Part shown: one piece after another, positions 39,072 through 49,335 of the stretch
Numbering within the stretch: position 1 is the stretch's first letter
How the letters are laid out: each line of letters opens with the position of its first letter
Assembly: GCA_003259005.1 (NCBI GenBank)
Contig: QLII01000001.1
Location: 2,744,501-2,808,500 of the forward strand
Origin: Spirosoma telluris
Lineage (GTDB): Bacteria; Bacteroidota; Bacteroidia; Cytophagales; Spirosomataceae
Reading direction: 5' to 3'
Length of the DNA: 64,000 nt
Position numbers and translations under genes: made by a program
Notes under the pieces: generated by a model
The model's input: the letters and a program-made list of their open reading frames with translations, nothing else
What the model was told of the DNA's origin: nothing
Database searches by the model: none

Positions 39072-39079
39072 TACTTTTG
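39072..39079 (+). promoter_or_regulatory. Bacteroidota -7 box for the NAD(P)HX repair gene
   Basis: TACTTTTG matches TAnnTTTG exactly, 33 bases before the start at 39112. The -33 region is not clear. Confidence 0.65.
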
Positions 39080-39111
39080 CAAAATTACCTTGAGTACATT
39101 ACCCCTCATTT

Positions 39112-40627
39112 ATGAAAATACTGAACGTTGACCAAATCCGCGCCCTTGATCAATCAACTATCGAGCACGAACCCATTGCACCCATTAATTTGATGGAGCG
39201 TGCGGCTCTGGCTTTCGTTGACTGGTTTGTTGATCGTTTCCCTACTACAACTCCAATTAAACTCTTCTGCGGATTAGGTAATAACGGGGGCGACGGCCTG
39301 GCCATTGCTCGACTACTTTTGGAACGAAATTACCCCATTGAAGTAAATGTCGTGCGCTATGCACGCCGTGAGTCAGACGATTTTATGCATAATCATCGAC
39401 GACTCAAATTAATTACAGAAACAATTCGCTACATAGAATTACCGCAGGAAATCCCGGCCCTTCGCCACAATGAAGTTATTATTGATGCTATTTTAGGATC
39501 GGGCCTATCGCGCCCAACGGAGGGAATTATCAAGAGTGTTATTGAAGTCATTAATCGTTCTCCTGCTACTGTTGTAGCGGTAGATATTGCCAGTGGACTG
39601 AATGCAGATAAACCTAACGCCCCTACGGATGTTATTATCGAACCCGACTATACTGTCACGTTTCAGTTACCCAAACTGGCGTTTATGCTTCCTAAAAATG
39701 GACGGTATGTAGGCGATTGGCATATTGTGGATATTCGGCTGCATAAACGCTATATTGACCTGGCCCCTACTCATTATTATTTTACCCAACCTCAGGATGC
39801 CCGTTTGCTTTTACGAAAACGGGAGCGCTTTTCGAACAAAGGATCGTTTGGTCATGCCTTGCTGATGGTTGGTAGTTATGGCAAAATGGGAGCAGCCGTT
39901 TTGGCAGCCAAAGCGTGCCTGCGGTCGGGGGTCGGATTACTGACTGTCCATGCACCTAAATGCGGCTACGATACATTACAGATTGCGGTACCCGAGGCTA
40001 TGTGCCGTCCCGATGGGAACCCGAATGTACTAACCGGAACTCCAGACCGGGGAGCCAGCGAGTTAGGCAGTCTAACACCCGCCGATTATGCCGTAGTGGG
40101 TATCGGTTCAGGAATTGGGCAAGCTCCTGAAACATTGGATATGCTAAAAGGGCTCCTCAAGACCTTGAAAAAGCCAATGGTTATCGATGCCGATGCACTG
40201 AATTTACTTTCCGAAAACCGGGAGCTACTCAAACAAATTCCAGCCAATAGCATTCTGACCCCACACCAAAAGAGTTTGAACGGCTGACAAAAAAGTGGGA
40301 GAATGATTATGAGAAATTAGACATATTGCGGGAATTTGCTCAGAAGTATAAGGTCATTGTTGTTTTAAAAGGGGCTAATTCGGCCATAGCAACGCCGGAA
40401 GGTGATGTTCATTTTAACTCAACCGGAAACCCAGGGTTAAGTACAGGTGGTACAGGCGACGTGTTAACGGGCGTACTGACAGCCCTGCTGGCCCAAAATT
40501 ACGATTCTGTTGAGGCAGCCGTACTGGGCGTATTTGCTCACGGCCTGGCTGGTGATCGTGTAGCCGCGCAACGAGCCCTATTGGTATGATTGCAACAGAT
40601 GTAATCGACGCACTTCGCTGGGAATAA
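39112..40627 (+). CDS. nnr: bifunctional NAD(P)H-hydrate epimerase/dehydratase (two frameshifts)
   Basis: Repairs hydrated NAD(P)H: an N-terminal YjeF_N epimerase domain (residues 1-215, CGLGNNGGDGLAIARLL, VVAVDIASGLNADKP) and a C-terminal ADP-dependent dehydratase domain (GSFGHALLMVGSYGKMGAAV, PMVIDADALNLL, HPKEFERL across the break, STGGTGDVLTGVLTALLAQ). About 505 residues after restoring a C near 40266 and a G near 40575; the second fix gives the normal end RGPIGMIATDVIDALRWE. It is a single gene. Confidence 0.93.
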
Positions 40628-40840
40628 ATTCATCGAATAAAAGTTTTAAAATCCCCCCGTTACTTTGCTAAGCAGGCAGTGTCTTATCAAACAAGCTACT
40701 GTTTTGACGCAACGAACATATATTGGTTTGTGCCAGATCAGGTAGTTATACGTATCGAAAAAATCCGGGTTTTTGCGCTGTTTTGGTGATAGACAATACC
40801 CCAATTTTGTACCGGAATATAACCTCATACTGACACACCA

Positions 40841-41002
40841 ATGAAAAATGTAGCCCAACGGGATTGGCGAAATCATCGTTCTTCACGCAGAGAACGAGCA
40901 GGATTTGATCAAACAACAGCTTTAGGCAGCCTGGCGGTAGCCTTATTAGCCTACATCATCTATCATATTTACCCTCTGGTTTCGAAAGGATTACTCTGGT
41001 AG
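40841..41002 (+). CDS. 53-residue single-pass membrane protein
   Basis: A short open frame with ATG at 40841 and TAG at 41000-41002. The first 25 residues are hydrophilic and basic (MKNVAQRDWRNHRSSRRE), then one strong hydrophobic helix of about 20 residues (TTALGSLAVALLAYIIYHIY) and PLVSKGLLW. The positive-inside rule puts the N-terminus in the cytosol. It ends 10 bases before the stop of the convergent feoB gene and does not overlap any gene, which speaks for a real small protein. I do not know the family. Confidence 0.5.
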   Translation: MKNVAQRDWRNHRSSRRERAGFDQTTALGSLAVALLAYIIYHIYPLVSKGLLW

Positions 41003-41012
41003 GTGGTTACGC

Positions 41013-43172
41013 TTAATGAAGTAACTGGTACGTAATAAAAGCCGATCCATAGGCCAGTGCCATCATATACACCAATTGAACAGTAGGCCATTTCCAGCTT
41101 TTGGTCTCGCGTTGGGTAGCGGCTAAAGTGCTCATGCACATCATGGCAAACACGTAAAAAATCAGCAGTGACCACGCCAGGGCAGGTGTATACATCGGTC
41201 CGCCCGTAATGGGATTCTTCTCCTGGCGAAGTCGCTCCCGAATGGTGATATCAGAATCATCAGCCCCGCTACCGATGCTATAAATCGTAGACATCGTCCC
41301 GACAAATACTTCACGTGCAGCAAACGAGCTGAGCAGGGCAATACCAATTTTCCAGTCATACCCAAGGGGGCGAATGGCAGGTTCGATAAAGTGGCCGAAC
41401 TGCCCCGCATATGATGCTTCGAGCCGGTCAGAAGCGATGATATTTTGTAGCTGGTCAGTGGCAAGTGCTGCATGCTGCTGTTTTGCCCGCGCTTCCGCCC
41501 TATCCATTGAATCGCCGGGGCCATAACTGGCCAGTACCCATAGCACAATCGAAATAGCCAGAATAACCCGTCCAGCCTCCCAAACAAACGACCGAACGCT
41601 TTCCCATACCGTCAGTCCAACGTGGTTCCAGCGAGGCAGTTTGAACGTTGGCAATTCCATGATGAAATAACCACGTTCTTGGGTTCGGAGAAACAATTTC
41701 AGGATATAAGCGGCTACTAAAGCACTCACTAAACCTAGCAGATACAGGGCCATTAACGCCAGACCTTGTAGGTTAAATAAACCCAGAATGCGTCGACTAG
41801 GCACCACCAGCGCAATTAGAATAGTGTAAATTGGTAACCGGGCCGAGCAACTCATCAGGGGCGTTACCAGAATCGTAATGAGCCGGTCTCGGCGGGTACC
41901 GATACTCCGTGTCGCCATAATAGCTGGTACGGCGCAGGCAACTCCCGAAATTAACGGTACCACACTCCGGCCATTGAGTCCAAACTTGCGCATGATGCGA
42001 TCCATGATCACCATCACCCGCGACATATAGCCTGACTCTTCAAGGAGAGCAACCAGCAAGAACAAAAAGGCTATTTGTGGAATAAATACTAAAATCCCGC
42101 CAATACCCGCCAGAATGCCATCGGTCAATAAATCGGTGAGTGGACCAGGAGGCAGACTCTCTTTTAGCTGCCCATTGAGCCAGGCAACACCCGAATCAAT
42201 ACCATCCATAAAAGGTTGCGCCCAGGCGAAAATAGCCTGAAAAATCAGCAACAGGATAAAACCAAAAATAGCGTATCCCCAAACTGGATGCAGTAAATAC
42301 CGATCAAGTTTCTGACTCCAGGTAGGCTGATTGGCAGCTCGTTGATTAGTAACAACCTCGGCTGCGATGGTTGCTATACGTTTATAACGAGTAATGGTTT
42401 CACCCGCCTGAAACGTCTGTTCATTAAACTGATAGTTATGAATAAGGGTGTCCAGGCCAACCTGTTGAGAACGATTTAGAAATGAAAACCCGTCGTGCTG
42501 AATAAGATACTGCAAAGCAAGGTAATTCGTCTCGAGTTGGTATTGAACTTTGGTTTCCTCGATCAGTTCAGGAATCTCTTCTGCTGGATCGAAAAACAGT
42601 TTACCGGGTAGTGTTGGCTCCTCAAGTTGACCTAAAACCGCTTTTTTAAGTAGATCAAGCCCTTCTCCCGTTCGGGCATTGATTCGCACAACCGGTACAC
42701 CCAGGCGCATAGCCAGCCGAACAGCGTTAATTTCCTTGGCCTGCTGACGGGCTACATCGAGCATATTCAGGGCCAGGATGACCGGACCCCCCAAATCGGC
42801 AACTTGTGTGAAAAGCAACAGGTTACGATGCAAGTTGGCCGCATCAACGACCACAATAGACACATCAGGATAATCGGGATGAGCAGGATTAGCCAGTATA
42901 TCGGTTACAATCTGCTCATCTAATGATTTGGGGTAGATCGAATAAATACCGGGAAAGTCAACAATGGTGGCAACCGTTTGTGCATCAATTGGCCAGGTTC
43001 CCGATTTCTTATCTACCGTAACACCGGGAAAATTACCCGTTTTCTGACGCAGACCCGTTAGTTGGTTAAAAAGAGACGATTTACCAGCGTTTGGATTGCC
43101 AATGAGGGCGATTACGGGGGAAGTTTTCAAAGTAAAAATGAATAATGTAGAATGAATAATGATGAGTACCAT
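41013..43172 (-). CDS. feoB: ferrous iron transport protein B
   Basis: A membrane Fe2+ transporter driven by or gated through an N-terminal G domain; about 705-719 residues. G1 GNPNAGKSS, G2/G3 TVDKKSG and VDFPGIYSI, G4 LNMLD, then NFeoB helices, then the pore with FIPQIAFLFLLVALLEESGYMSR, GRSVVPLISGVACAVPAIM and a C-terminal Gate domain. The start is unsettled: the ATG at 43172 lies inside the feoA-feoB hairpin and adds VLIIIHSTLFIFT ahead of the normal beginning KTSPVIALIGNPN, whereas a TTG at 43130 gives the expected start. It forms an operon with feoA. Confidence 0.94.
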   Translation of the reverse strand: MVLIIIHSTLFIFTLKTSPVIALIGNPNAGKSSLFNQLTGLRQKTGNFPGVTVDKKSGTWPIDAQTVATIVDFPGIYSIYPKSLDEQIVTDILANPAHPDYPDVSIVVVDAANLHRNLLLFTQVADLGGPVILALNMLDVARQQAKEINAVRLAMRLGVPVVRINARTGEGLDLLKKAVLGQLEEPTLPGKLFFDPAEEIPELIEETKVQYQLETNYLALQYLIQHDGFSFLNRSQQVGLDTLIHNYQFNEQTFQAGETITRYKRIATIAAEVVTNQRAANQPTWSQKLDRYLLHPVWGYAIFGFILLLIFQAIFAWAQPFMDGIDSGVAWLNGQLKESLPPGPLTDLLTDGILAGIGGILVFIPQIAFLFLLVALLEESGYMSRVMVIMDRIMRKFGLNGRSVVPLISGVACAVPAIMATRSIGTRRDRLITILVTPLMSCSARLPIYTILIALVVPSRRILGLFNLQGLALMALYLLGLVSALVAAYILKLFLRTQERGYFIMELPTFKLPRWNHVGLTVWESVRSFVWEAGRVILAISIVLWVLASYGPGDSMDRAEARAKQQHAALATDQLQNIIASDRLEASYAGQFGHFIEPAIRPLGYDWKIGIALLSSFAAREVFVGTMSTIYSIGSGADDSDITIRERLRQEKNPITGGPMYTPALAWSLLIFYVFAMMCMSTLAATQRETKSWKWPTVQLVYMMALAYGSAFITYQLLH

Positions 43173-43208
43173 CTGGCATTCATCATTATTTATTATTCAT
43201 TCTACATT
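43141..43208. repeat. AATGTAGAATGAATAATG phrase hairpin inside the feoAB operon
   Basis: The left arm (about 43145-43165) pairs with the right arm (43180-43208) apart from a 7-base bulge of ATAAATA. The right arm encodes the last codons and stop of feoA (ENVE, then TGA), and the loop side holds the upstream feoB ATG. Its word is close to that of the 14818 hairpin. Confidence 0.85.
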
Positions 43209-43430
43209 CTCTATTAAGATAGTGGCGGCTTCCGATTTACGCATGGCCAGACAGTATCCAGACACGTTCAGACAGATTGGATCGCCTAAAGGAGCTTTAC
43301 CAGACAAACAGACCTCCGCACCGGGCAGACAGCCCATTTCGAGCAATTTGAGCGACATCAACTGATTGTTAAACGATTGAATGGTGGCTCGTTCGCCAAC
43401 TTTCAAATCAGCTACACTGCGCTTACTCAT
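43197..43430 (-). CDS. feoA: ferrous iron transport protein A
   Basis: A 77-residue SH3-like cytosolic partner of FeoB. Seen: SVADLKVGERATI, LLEMGCLPGAEVCL, APLGDPICLNVSGYCLAMRKSEA. It is upstream of feoB on the same strand. Its final residues ENVE are encoded by the hairpin arm that follows, so the C-terminus was set or changed by repeat DNA. Iron control is likely, but I see no convincing Fur or DtxR box upstream. Confidence 0.92.
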   Translation of the reverse strand: MSKRSVADLKVGERATIQSFNNQLMSLKLLEMGCLPGAEVCLSGKAPLGDPICLNVSGYCLAMRKSEAATILIENVE

Positions 43431-43558
43431 GATGCCGGTGGTATTACCCTTTATTTAGATTCAGTTTAATTAACGCAAGATTACAACGGAAAGTTTTTGT
43501 TTGCAAGAAGGAGTAGAGAAAATATGGACAGACTGATAAAAATCAGTTTTTAGCTAAT

Positions 43559-43578
43559 CCTATAGATCAATTTATAGG
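43559..43578. promoter_or_regulatory. small dyad upstream of the membrane protein/ABC/kinase operon
   Basis: CCTATAGATCAATTTATAGG has 6-bp inverted half-sites (CCTATA / TATAGG) spaced by 8 bases, and a further CCTGTAGG follows. It could be an operator for the operon that starts at 43668. Position and symmetry are the only evidence. Confidence 0.3.
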
Positions 43579-43667
43579 TTTTCCTGTAGGCCGAATGTAG
43601 GTCTTTGTGGAGAGAACAGGAGCAGGGGAAGCATGACCTTTGTAACGGTCTAAAAATCAACTACGTC

Positions 43668-44995
43668 ATGCAATCTATTTCATCTGCTCCTGCTTTTCAT
43701 ACACTTATTAGAACCGACCTACAATCTGAAGACGAAGGCTTTTTCAGTGTACTCTACGAAATCATCCGGCGACACCCGGTTTTGTTTACGGTGTTATTTA
43801 TGATTCCGTTTGTGGCCTTATTGATTTCGATGGGCCTGAAATGGTTCTACGTCTTTAACGACTCAGCTCACTACCTCTCCAACTTCCAGATTGACCCAAA
43901 AACTGGCACCTGGTCTGATACTCAACGCTATTTCAGCCCCGGCATTGATCGCTACATCCGTGAGCTGGACATCGCCGGTTTGCTTGGGGGTATCGTCGGT
44001 ATTTTCATTGGCCTGTTCGTAACGGTTTCGACTGAGAAAGCTAATCGGCAGAAAGAGAAACTTAACCAGCAGGAAATGGAACATATCAAGACGCAAACCA
44101 ATCTGCTGGTTCAGGCTACGCAATCGCTTAATACCCTGATGGTTGATGTGAGTGGTAAGGTCAATGAGAAAGTCCTTCTGATGGAAGGTTCTGATGAAAT
44201 CCTGAAGGGTATCAGCAAGGTGGTTGAGTCGGCACAATCGCAGGGAAATGACCTATTGGTGCTGTCGAATACGGCTCGCATGGAAGGCATTGCCCCGTTT
44301 CGGATGGAATATGTAGCCAAACACGCTGACCTGAAACCTCATGAACTTCGCAACGCAACCCAGTTCGATTATGCCCGCAAAGCCGAAGCCCTCCAGCGTG
44401 ACCGGACTGATGTAGAAAACAAGCTAAAAGGGGCCGCGCTGTATCTTCAGAATATGGGCAGCGATGCGCATGTTGAGTTTGTAACCCTCAATGACCAGAA
44501 CGAAGGGGCTACCCACGCCTTCCTGAAATACCTTGGCAAGGTCGTCAATGAACACGTATCCGTAGAAACGTACCGTCCTGGCAGCAATGCGATTCTGAAC
44601 CAGCGCGACGATATTCCACATCATAACCGGTTTCTGGTACCCTCTTCAGCCGAGGAAGCGATGGAACCTAAGTCGCTGTTAGTAAATCAATTATACAAGG
44701 ATCACTCCCAGGCAATTCGAGAGATGCAGGAGTTGGGTATTCGGGTTTCGAAAGTTAACAAAACGCTTCCGGTACAGCTCTTTATCAGCTCTCCGCGCGA
44801 TAATAAGCCAGGCATTTTCGGGGCCTTTGCGTCTGTATTCTTGGTAGTGGTTCAAGCGCTAGTGGTCGGGCCACCAAACTGACCGCTTTCCTCACCGAAG
44901 ATCCACACATTGTAGCCTCGATGACCGAGCTTTTCTACGATTACCAAACTGACGGTAAGCTGAATACGCAGGAGTTCATCCGGCAGATCATGTAA
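43668..44995 (+). CDS. unrecognised membrane-anchored protein with a C-terminal EF-hand-like loop (one frameshift)
   Basis: About 442 residues after restoring one base near 44840. Two N-terminal helices (about 36-62 VLFTVLFMIPFVALLISMG and 100-122 AGLLGGIVGIFIGLFVTVS) flank an external loop of about 40 residues. A coiled-coil-like helix follows (RQKEKLNQQEMEHIKTQTN), then a soluble cytosolic domain with MEGSDEILKGISKVVES, LLVLSNTARMEGIAPF and VEFVTLNDQNEGATHAF. After the break the protein continues SGSSASGRATKLTAFL and ends with YDYQTDGKLNTQEF, which fits an EF-hand loop (D-x-Q-x-D-G-x-L-x3-E). I do not recognise the family. The ABC exporter gene starts 36 bases downstream. Confidence 0.72.
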
Positions 44996-45031
44996 GTATC
45001 CTGATAACCATTGACCAACTCCTATATTTTC

Positions 45032-46812
45032 ATGAATACGTTTATACTTATCCGCAAGCTCTGGCCTTTTGTCCGCGACTATCGGGGCAGTCTGATCCTG
45101 GCTCTCCTGCTGACAACAATCGGGGCTTTGCTGGCGCAGGTGACGCCTTTAGTGATGGAGTACGCAGTCAATTCAGTACAGGGTCTGCTTAAACGGCCAA
45201 TCGACAACACGGAGGTCACCTGGGTGGTGGGTAGTTTGGTTGCAATTCTGCTCTCCAAAGAATTGCTGGCGCTGCTGGTTCAGCTAGGGCAGAAATTTTT
45301 GAGCGACCGCATCCGTTTTCGGATGGCCGCCGACTTATATGACTTTACAATTAGCCGGATTGCGTCCTACCATTTATCGTTCTTCGCCCAGGACAATAAT
45401 CAGATCGGCAAGCTCGAAAAACGAATTGATAAAGGTATTGATAGCCTGACGAAGACGGTCAAGAACCTCTTTGTCGATATTGCGCCAATGGTGGCCAATG
45501 CCGCCTTTGCCCTGGTGCTGATTTACAACAAAAATATCGGAGTGGGTATCGTGGCTACGCTGGTTCTACCCGTATATGCCTATATCAGTCGGGAACAGAC
45601 AAATCGCCAGAAACAGATTCGCCGGAATATACAGGAGGTGCGCGAAAACAAAGCCAATGCCCTATATGGCCTGCTGGAGTCGATTTTTGTCGTAAAATCG
45701 TTTGTTCGTGAAAGCTACGAGCAGCGTCGTCAGCAGGTTCTTAACCTGAGTCTCTGCGAGAAAGAAATCCGGCATCATCGTACGAATTACTGGTTCGACG
45801 GGCTGAAAAGCATTGCCGAACAGGTGGGTATCGTACTAGTCTTTGTTGTAACGATTTATTTTGTCCTGAATCGCCAGATGACCGTGGGTGCCATTCTCCT
45901 CCACATCATGTTGTTCAATAATGTGTCGGCACCGGTTCGGCACCTGCACCGTATCTACGACGAATATACGGAGGCCTTGACCTATGCAGAAGGCTTCTTC
46001 GATATGATCGAAAACAATTCGTACCTGCACCAACGCGGATCGTTAAAACCAACCATCTGGAAAGGCCACTTTTCCCTCCAGGATGTAGATTTTGTGTATC
46101 CAAATGGCAAGCATGCCCTTCACAAGTTGACACTTGACTTACAACCGGGAAAAGTGACAGCGCTTGTTGGTTTATCGGGAGCGGGTAAAAGTTCAGCGTT
46201 GAACCTGCTGGCCGGGTTTTATAATGCAACCCGTGGAAGCGTTCTGCTGGATGGCCAACCACTTGCCGACTACGACAGTGAGCTGGTCCGGGAAACGTGG
46301 GCTTAGTACTTCAAAAAAATCACATTTTTGCCGGTACTATCGAAGAAAACATTCGGTATGGGCGACTTGAAGCTACCGCTGATGAAGTGATAGAAGCGGC
46401 AAAAAAAGCCAGCCTTCACGAGCAGGTTCTGAAGCTACCTATGGGTTACCAAACCGAGGCTCGTGCTTTGTCGGGAGGGCAGCAGCAACGGATCGCCATT
46501 GCCCGGTTATTCCTAAAAAATCCACCTGTACTCTTGCTCGACGAGCCCACGGCCAGCCTCGATGCCATTACCGCCGAGCAGATTAAGGACAGTCTGGACG
46601 CAATCAAGAAGAACCGTACTGTACTCATTATCTCCCACAATATCAGTCAGATAATGGATGCCGACCAGATTTACGTGCTCCAGGAAGGCGAAGTCGTCGG
46701 ACAAGGCACTCACGGCTCGCTGTATCAGGAAGGTGGCCTCTATCGTGACATCATCGACTCCAACGCAAGGACACTCAATATCACCCGATTAGCGGCTACT
46801 GTATTAGGATAA
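45032..46812 (+). CDS. ABC exporter, fused membrane and ATPase domains (one frameshift)
   Basis: About 593 residues after restoring one G near 46299-46301. Six-helix type I exporter domain (residues 1-320, with NNQIGKLEKRIDKGIDSLTK in the second cytosolic loop), then a nucleotide-binding domain: Walker A VGLSGAGKSS, Q-loop LVLQKNHIFAG, signature LSGGQQQRIAIARL, Walker B VLLLDEPTASLD, H-loop IISHN. It is a homodimeric exporter of lipids, peptides or drugs (MsbA/LmrA type). The ATG at 45032 is preferred over the earlier TTG at 45011. It sits between the unrecognised membrane protein and the kinase on the same strand. Confidence 0.92.
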
Positions 46813-46892
46813 TGAGGACAATAGTTTACCGTATTTAATTTACGGCAGGCCGCCCTAAACCAAATATTGCAAACCGAATACTGGAAACCACT

Positions 46893-47738
46893 ATGAATCA
46901 AACAATTCGAGGCTACACACTCACCCAATGGCTAGGCTCGGGCGGTATGGGAGAGGTTTATCAGGGGTATCATGAAGTTACACGCCAAACCGTAGCGATC
47001 AAACTGCTGAGTCGGTTGGAGCACGCAGAACGTTTTCGGAACGAAGCTAATGTTCAGGCTTCGCTGCGGCATCCGCACATCGCTTTACTGCACGATTTTT
47101 TTGTCGAGGGAGGGTTATCCTGCTTAGTGATGGAGTACATCGAAGGGCCTACCATCGAACAGTTTACCCGAAAGAACGGCCCACTCACCGAAGAGGCTGC
47201 CTGGAAAATACTGGGGCAGGTTGCATCAGCACTGACCTATCTACACAGTCACCAGATCGTTCATCGGGATTTGAAAGCAGGGAATATAAAGTTTGGCGGT
47301 CAGGGGAATGCTAAACTACTGGATTTTGGACTGGCCCGCCTGGCCAATTCACCCCGACAAACGAGACAGGGCCATTTAGTGGGTACGGCCTACTCAATGG
47401 CACCGGAGCAATTCGCGGGCGAAAGTACAACGGCATCCGACTGCTGGGCATTAGGGGTGCTGTTCTACGAAATGCTGACGGGCTATACACCCTTCGGTGG
47501 CACTACCGAGTCTGAAATTGGTCGACTGATTCAAAAAGCCGACTATCTCTCTCCTCTTAAACTTAAGCCAACCCTTTCGCGTACCAGCGAACGACTCATT
47601 GATAAGCTCCTGGTCGTTAATCCAGAGAATCGACTAACGGCCCAACAGGTTCTGGATATAATTCAGAACCCAGCCCAACTAGATAGTTCCAATTGGACTG
47701 ATCCAATTAGGAAGATATGGGGAAGGCTGAAGTTTTGA
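46893..47738 (+). CDS. Hanks-type serine/threonine protein kinase
   Basis: A 281-residue kinase domain without any transmembrane or sensor extension. Motifs: glycine loop GSGGMGEVY (16-23), VAIKLL with Lys37, αC Glu in FRNEANVQ, HRDLKAGN catalytic loop, DFGLARL, MAPEQF and SDCWALGVLFYEML. All catalytic residues are present, so it should be active. Soluble kinases of this kind usually act on a neighbouring product; here those are an ABC exporter and a membrane protein. It closes the operon (80-base gap after the exporter) and is followed by a 19-bp hairpin. Confidence 0.93.
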   Translation: MNQTIRGYTLTQWLGSGGMGEVYQGYHEVTRQTVAIKLLSRLEHAERFRNEANVQASLRHPHIALLHDFFVEGGLSCLVMEYIEGPTIEQFTRKNGPLTEEAAWKILGQVASALTYLHSHQIVHRDLKAGNIKFGGQGNAKLLDFGLARLANSPRQTRQGHLVGTAYSMAPEQFAGESTTASDCWALGVLFYEMLTGYTPFGGTTESEIGRLIQKADYLSPLKLKPTLSRTSERLIDKLLVVNPENRLTAQQVLDIIQNPAQLDSSNWTDPIRKIWGRLKF

Positions 47739-47751
47739 TTGCACTAAATGA

Positions 47752-47812
47752 AACGCTGATTTGTATGATTTTTAGATCATAACTGATCATATCAATCATA
47801 CAAATCAGCGTT
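47752..47812. repeat. 19-bp perfect phrase hairpin
   Basis: Arms AACGCTGATTTGTATGATT (47752-47770) and its complement (47794-47812). The right arm contains the TGA stop (47805-47807) of the minus-strand permease gene. The loop has a further GATCAT/ATGATC element. Its word is akin to the 58891 hairpin (AACGCAGATTTTCAGGATT). Confidence 0.88.
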
Positions 47813-48580
47813 CCATTGGCCTTAGTAAATCCCAGGCAAATCGTAGAATGGTAGCCGCAATAACCAGCAGAAAGAATACCCGTATGAAGCGATTACCTTT
47901 CAGAATGGCTAAGCGCGCCCCCAAAAAGGCCCCAGAGAGATTTGCTACGGCCATTGGAAAGGCAAAAGCGTAGAGAATGTAGCCTTTGTTGGCAAAAAAC
48001 AATGTACAGGACAAGTTCGTAGCCGCATTCACCAATTTGGCGTGGGCACTGGCTTTCAGAAAGTCGAACCCAATCAGTGCAATAAATCCCAGCACCAGAA
48101 AGCTCCGGTTCCGGGCCCAAAAAAGCCGTCGTAAAAACCAATGACGGCCCCCATCCCCCACATGCGTAGTCGTTGTTGTTGCACCGTTACGATTCGGTGC
48201 GACACCTGCCCGAAGCTTTTTTGGGTAAGGGTATAAATAAATACGGCCACCAGGATAACCAGTGCAAAAGGCTTCATAAAGCTATTTGGCACACGCGTAA
48301 GCGTCCAGGCACCCAGCCAGGAAGCAACAAAGGCAATCGCCATCATTGGCCCGATGAACCGCCCAGCTACAGCCACGCGTCGACTGTATTGAAATGCGCC
48401 CATCAAACTCCCACTCAACGAAGGAATTTTGGTCGTGCCAATAAGCGTTGGAACGGGATATTGCGGCAACGTGAACAGAATGGCCGGTGTTTGAATTAGC
48501 CCACCCCCACCAATAATGGCATCAATAAAACCAGCCAGAAACGAAAACCCGCAGAGGGTAATGATCGAATTGTAATCCAT
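47805..48580 (-). CDS. TSUP (TauE/SafE) family permease (one frameshift)
   Basis: About 258 residues after restoring one base at 48099-48101. Membrane protein of the sulfite/organosulfonate exporter family: FLAGFIDAIIGGGGLIQTPA, PTLIGTTKIPSLSGS, GFYDGFFGPGTG before the break and FLVLGFIALIGFDFLKASAHAKL after it, FPMAVANLSGAFLGARLAI. Seven to eight helices. It probably moves a small anion such as sulfite or sulfoacetate. The stop lies within the kinase-downstream hairpin. Confidence 0.9.
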
Positions 48581-48631
48581 GAAGAGAATCAGAACACAAA
48601 ACTATTTCTTTTCCGCATCAGCATTGCACTG

Positions 48632-48639
48632 TAAATTTG
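48632..48639 (+). promoter_or_regulatory. Bacteroidota -7 box for the ccm operon
   Basis: TAAATTTG matches TAnnTTTG exactly, 20 bases before the ccmB start. Confidence 0.6.
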
Positions 48640-48658
48640 CAGAATCAATCAAAGAGGT

Positions 48659-49333
48659 ATGGCAGAGTCAGTACGGCAACTAAGTGCATTGATGCGGAAG
48701 GAGTTTCTGCTGGAATGGCGGCAACGTTATGCACTCAATGGTATGCTGCTGTACATTGTTGGGGCCGTATTTGTCTGTTACCTGAGTTTCAATGCCCGGC
48801 GCGGCCAACTAACCCCCATTGTCTGGAACACGTTGTTCTGGATTATTTTACTATTCACGGCCATCAATGCCATTGCGAAAAGTTTTGTGCAGGAACGAGC
48901 TGGTCGGCAATTGTATTATTACACACTAGCCAGTCCGGAGCAAATTATCCTCTCCAAAATTCTGTACAATACCGTATTGATGCTGGCTTTATCGTTTTTA
49001 GGCTTTAGTGTTTATGCATTCGTATTGGGTAATCCGGTTCAGGATGTTCCTTTATATATACTGACATTATTGCTTGGCGCAATCGGCTTTGCCGCTTCGT
49101 TAACACTGGTGTCGGGAATTGCCAGCAAGGCAGAAAACCCAGCTACACTGATGGCCGTGCTGAGTTTTCCAATTATTCTGCCACTATTGCTGATGGTCTT
49201 GAAAATCTCAAAAAACGCTCTCGACGGGTTGGATCGTAGCGTTAGTTGGAACGAAATAGGAATAGTACTGGCCATCGATGCTATTGTCATAACGCTATCG
49301 TGGTTGCTGTTCCCTTTCTTATGGCGGAGTTGA
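48659..49333 (+). CDS. ccmB: haem exporter subunit CcmB
   Basis: A 224-residue, six-helix membrane subunit of the CcmAB ABC transporter used in system I cytochrome c maturation. Seen: LMRKEFLLEWRQRYALNGMLLY, FVQERAGRQLYYYTLASPEQIILSK in the cytosolic loop, LSFPIILPLLLMVLK and the closing helix. No ccmA ATPase gene is adjacent, so it must be encoded elsewhere. It is the first gene of a ccmBCDE-orf-ccmF operon. A palindromic hairpin separates it from ccmC. Confidence 0.92.
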   Translation: MAESVRQLSALMRKEFLLEWRQRYALNGMLLYIVGAVFVCYLSFNARRGQLTPIVWNTLFWIILLFTAINAIAKSFVQERAGRQLYYYTLASPEQIILSKILYNTVLMLALSFLGFSVYAFVLGNPVQDVPLYILTLLLGAIGFAASLTLVSGIASKAENPATLMAVLSFPIILPLLLMVLKISKNALDGLDRSVSWNEIGIVLAIDAIVITLSWLLFPFLWRS

Positions 49334-49335
49334 CA

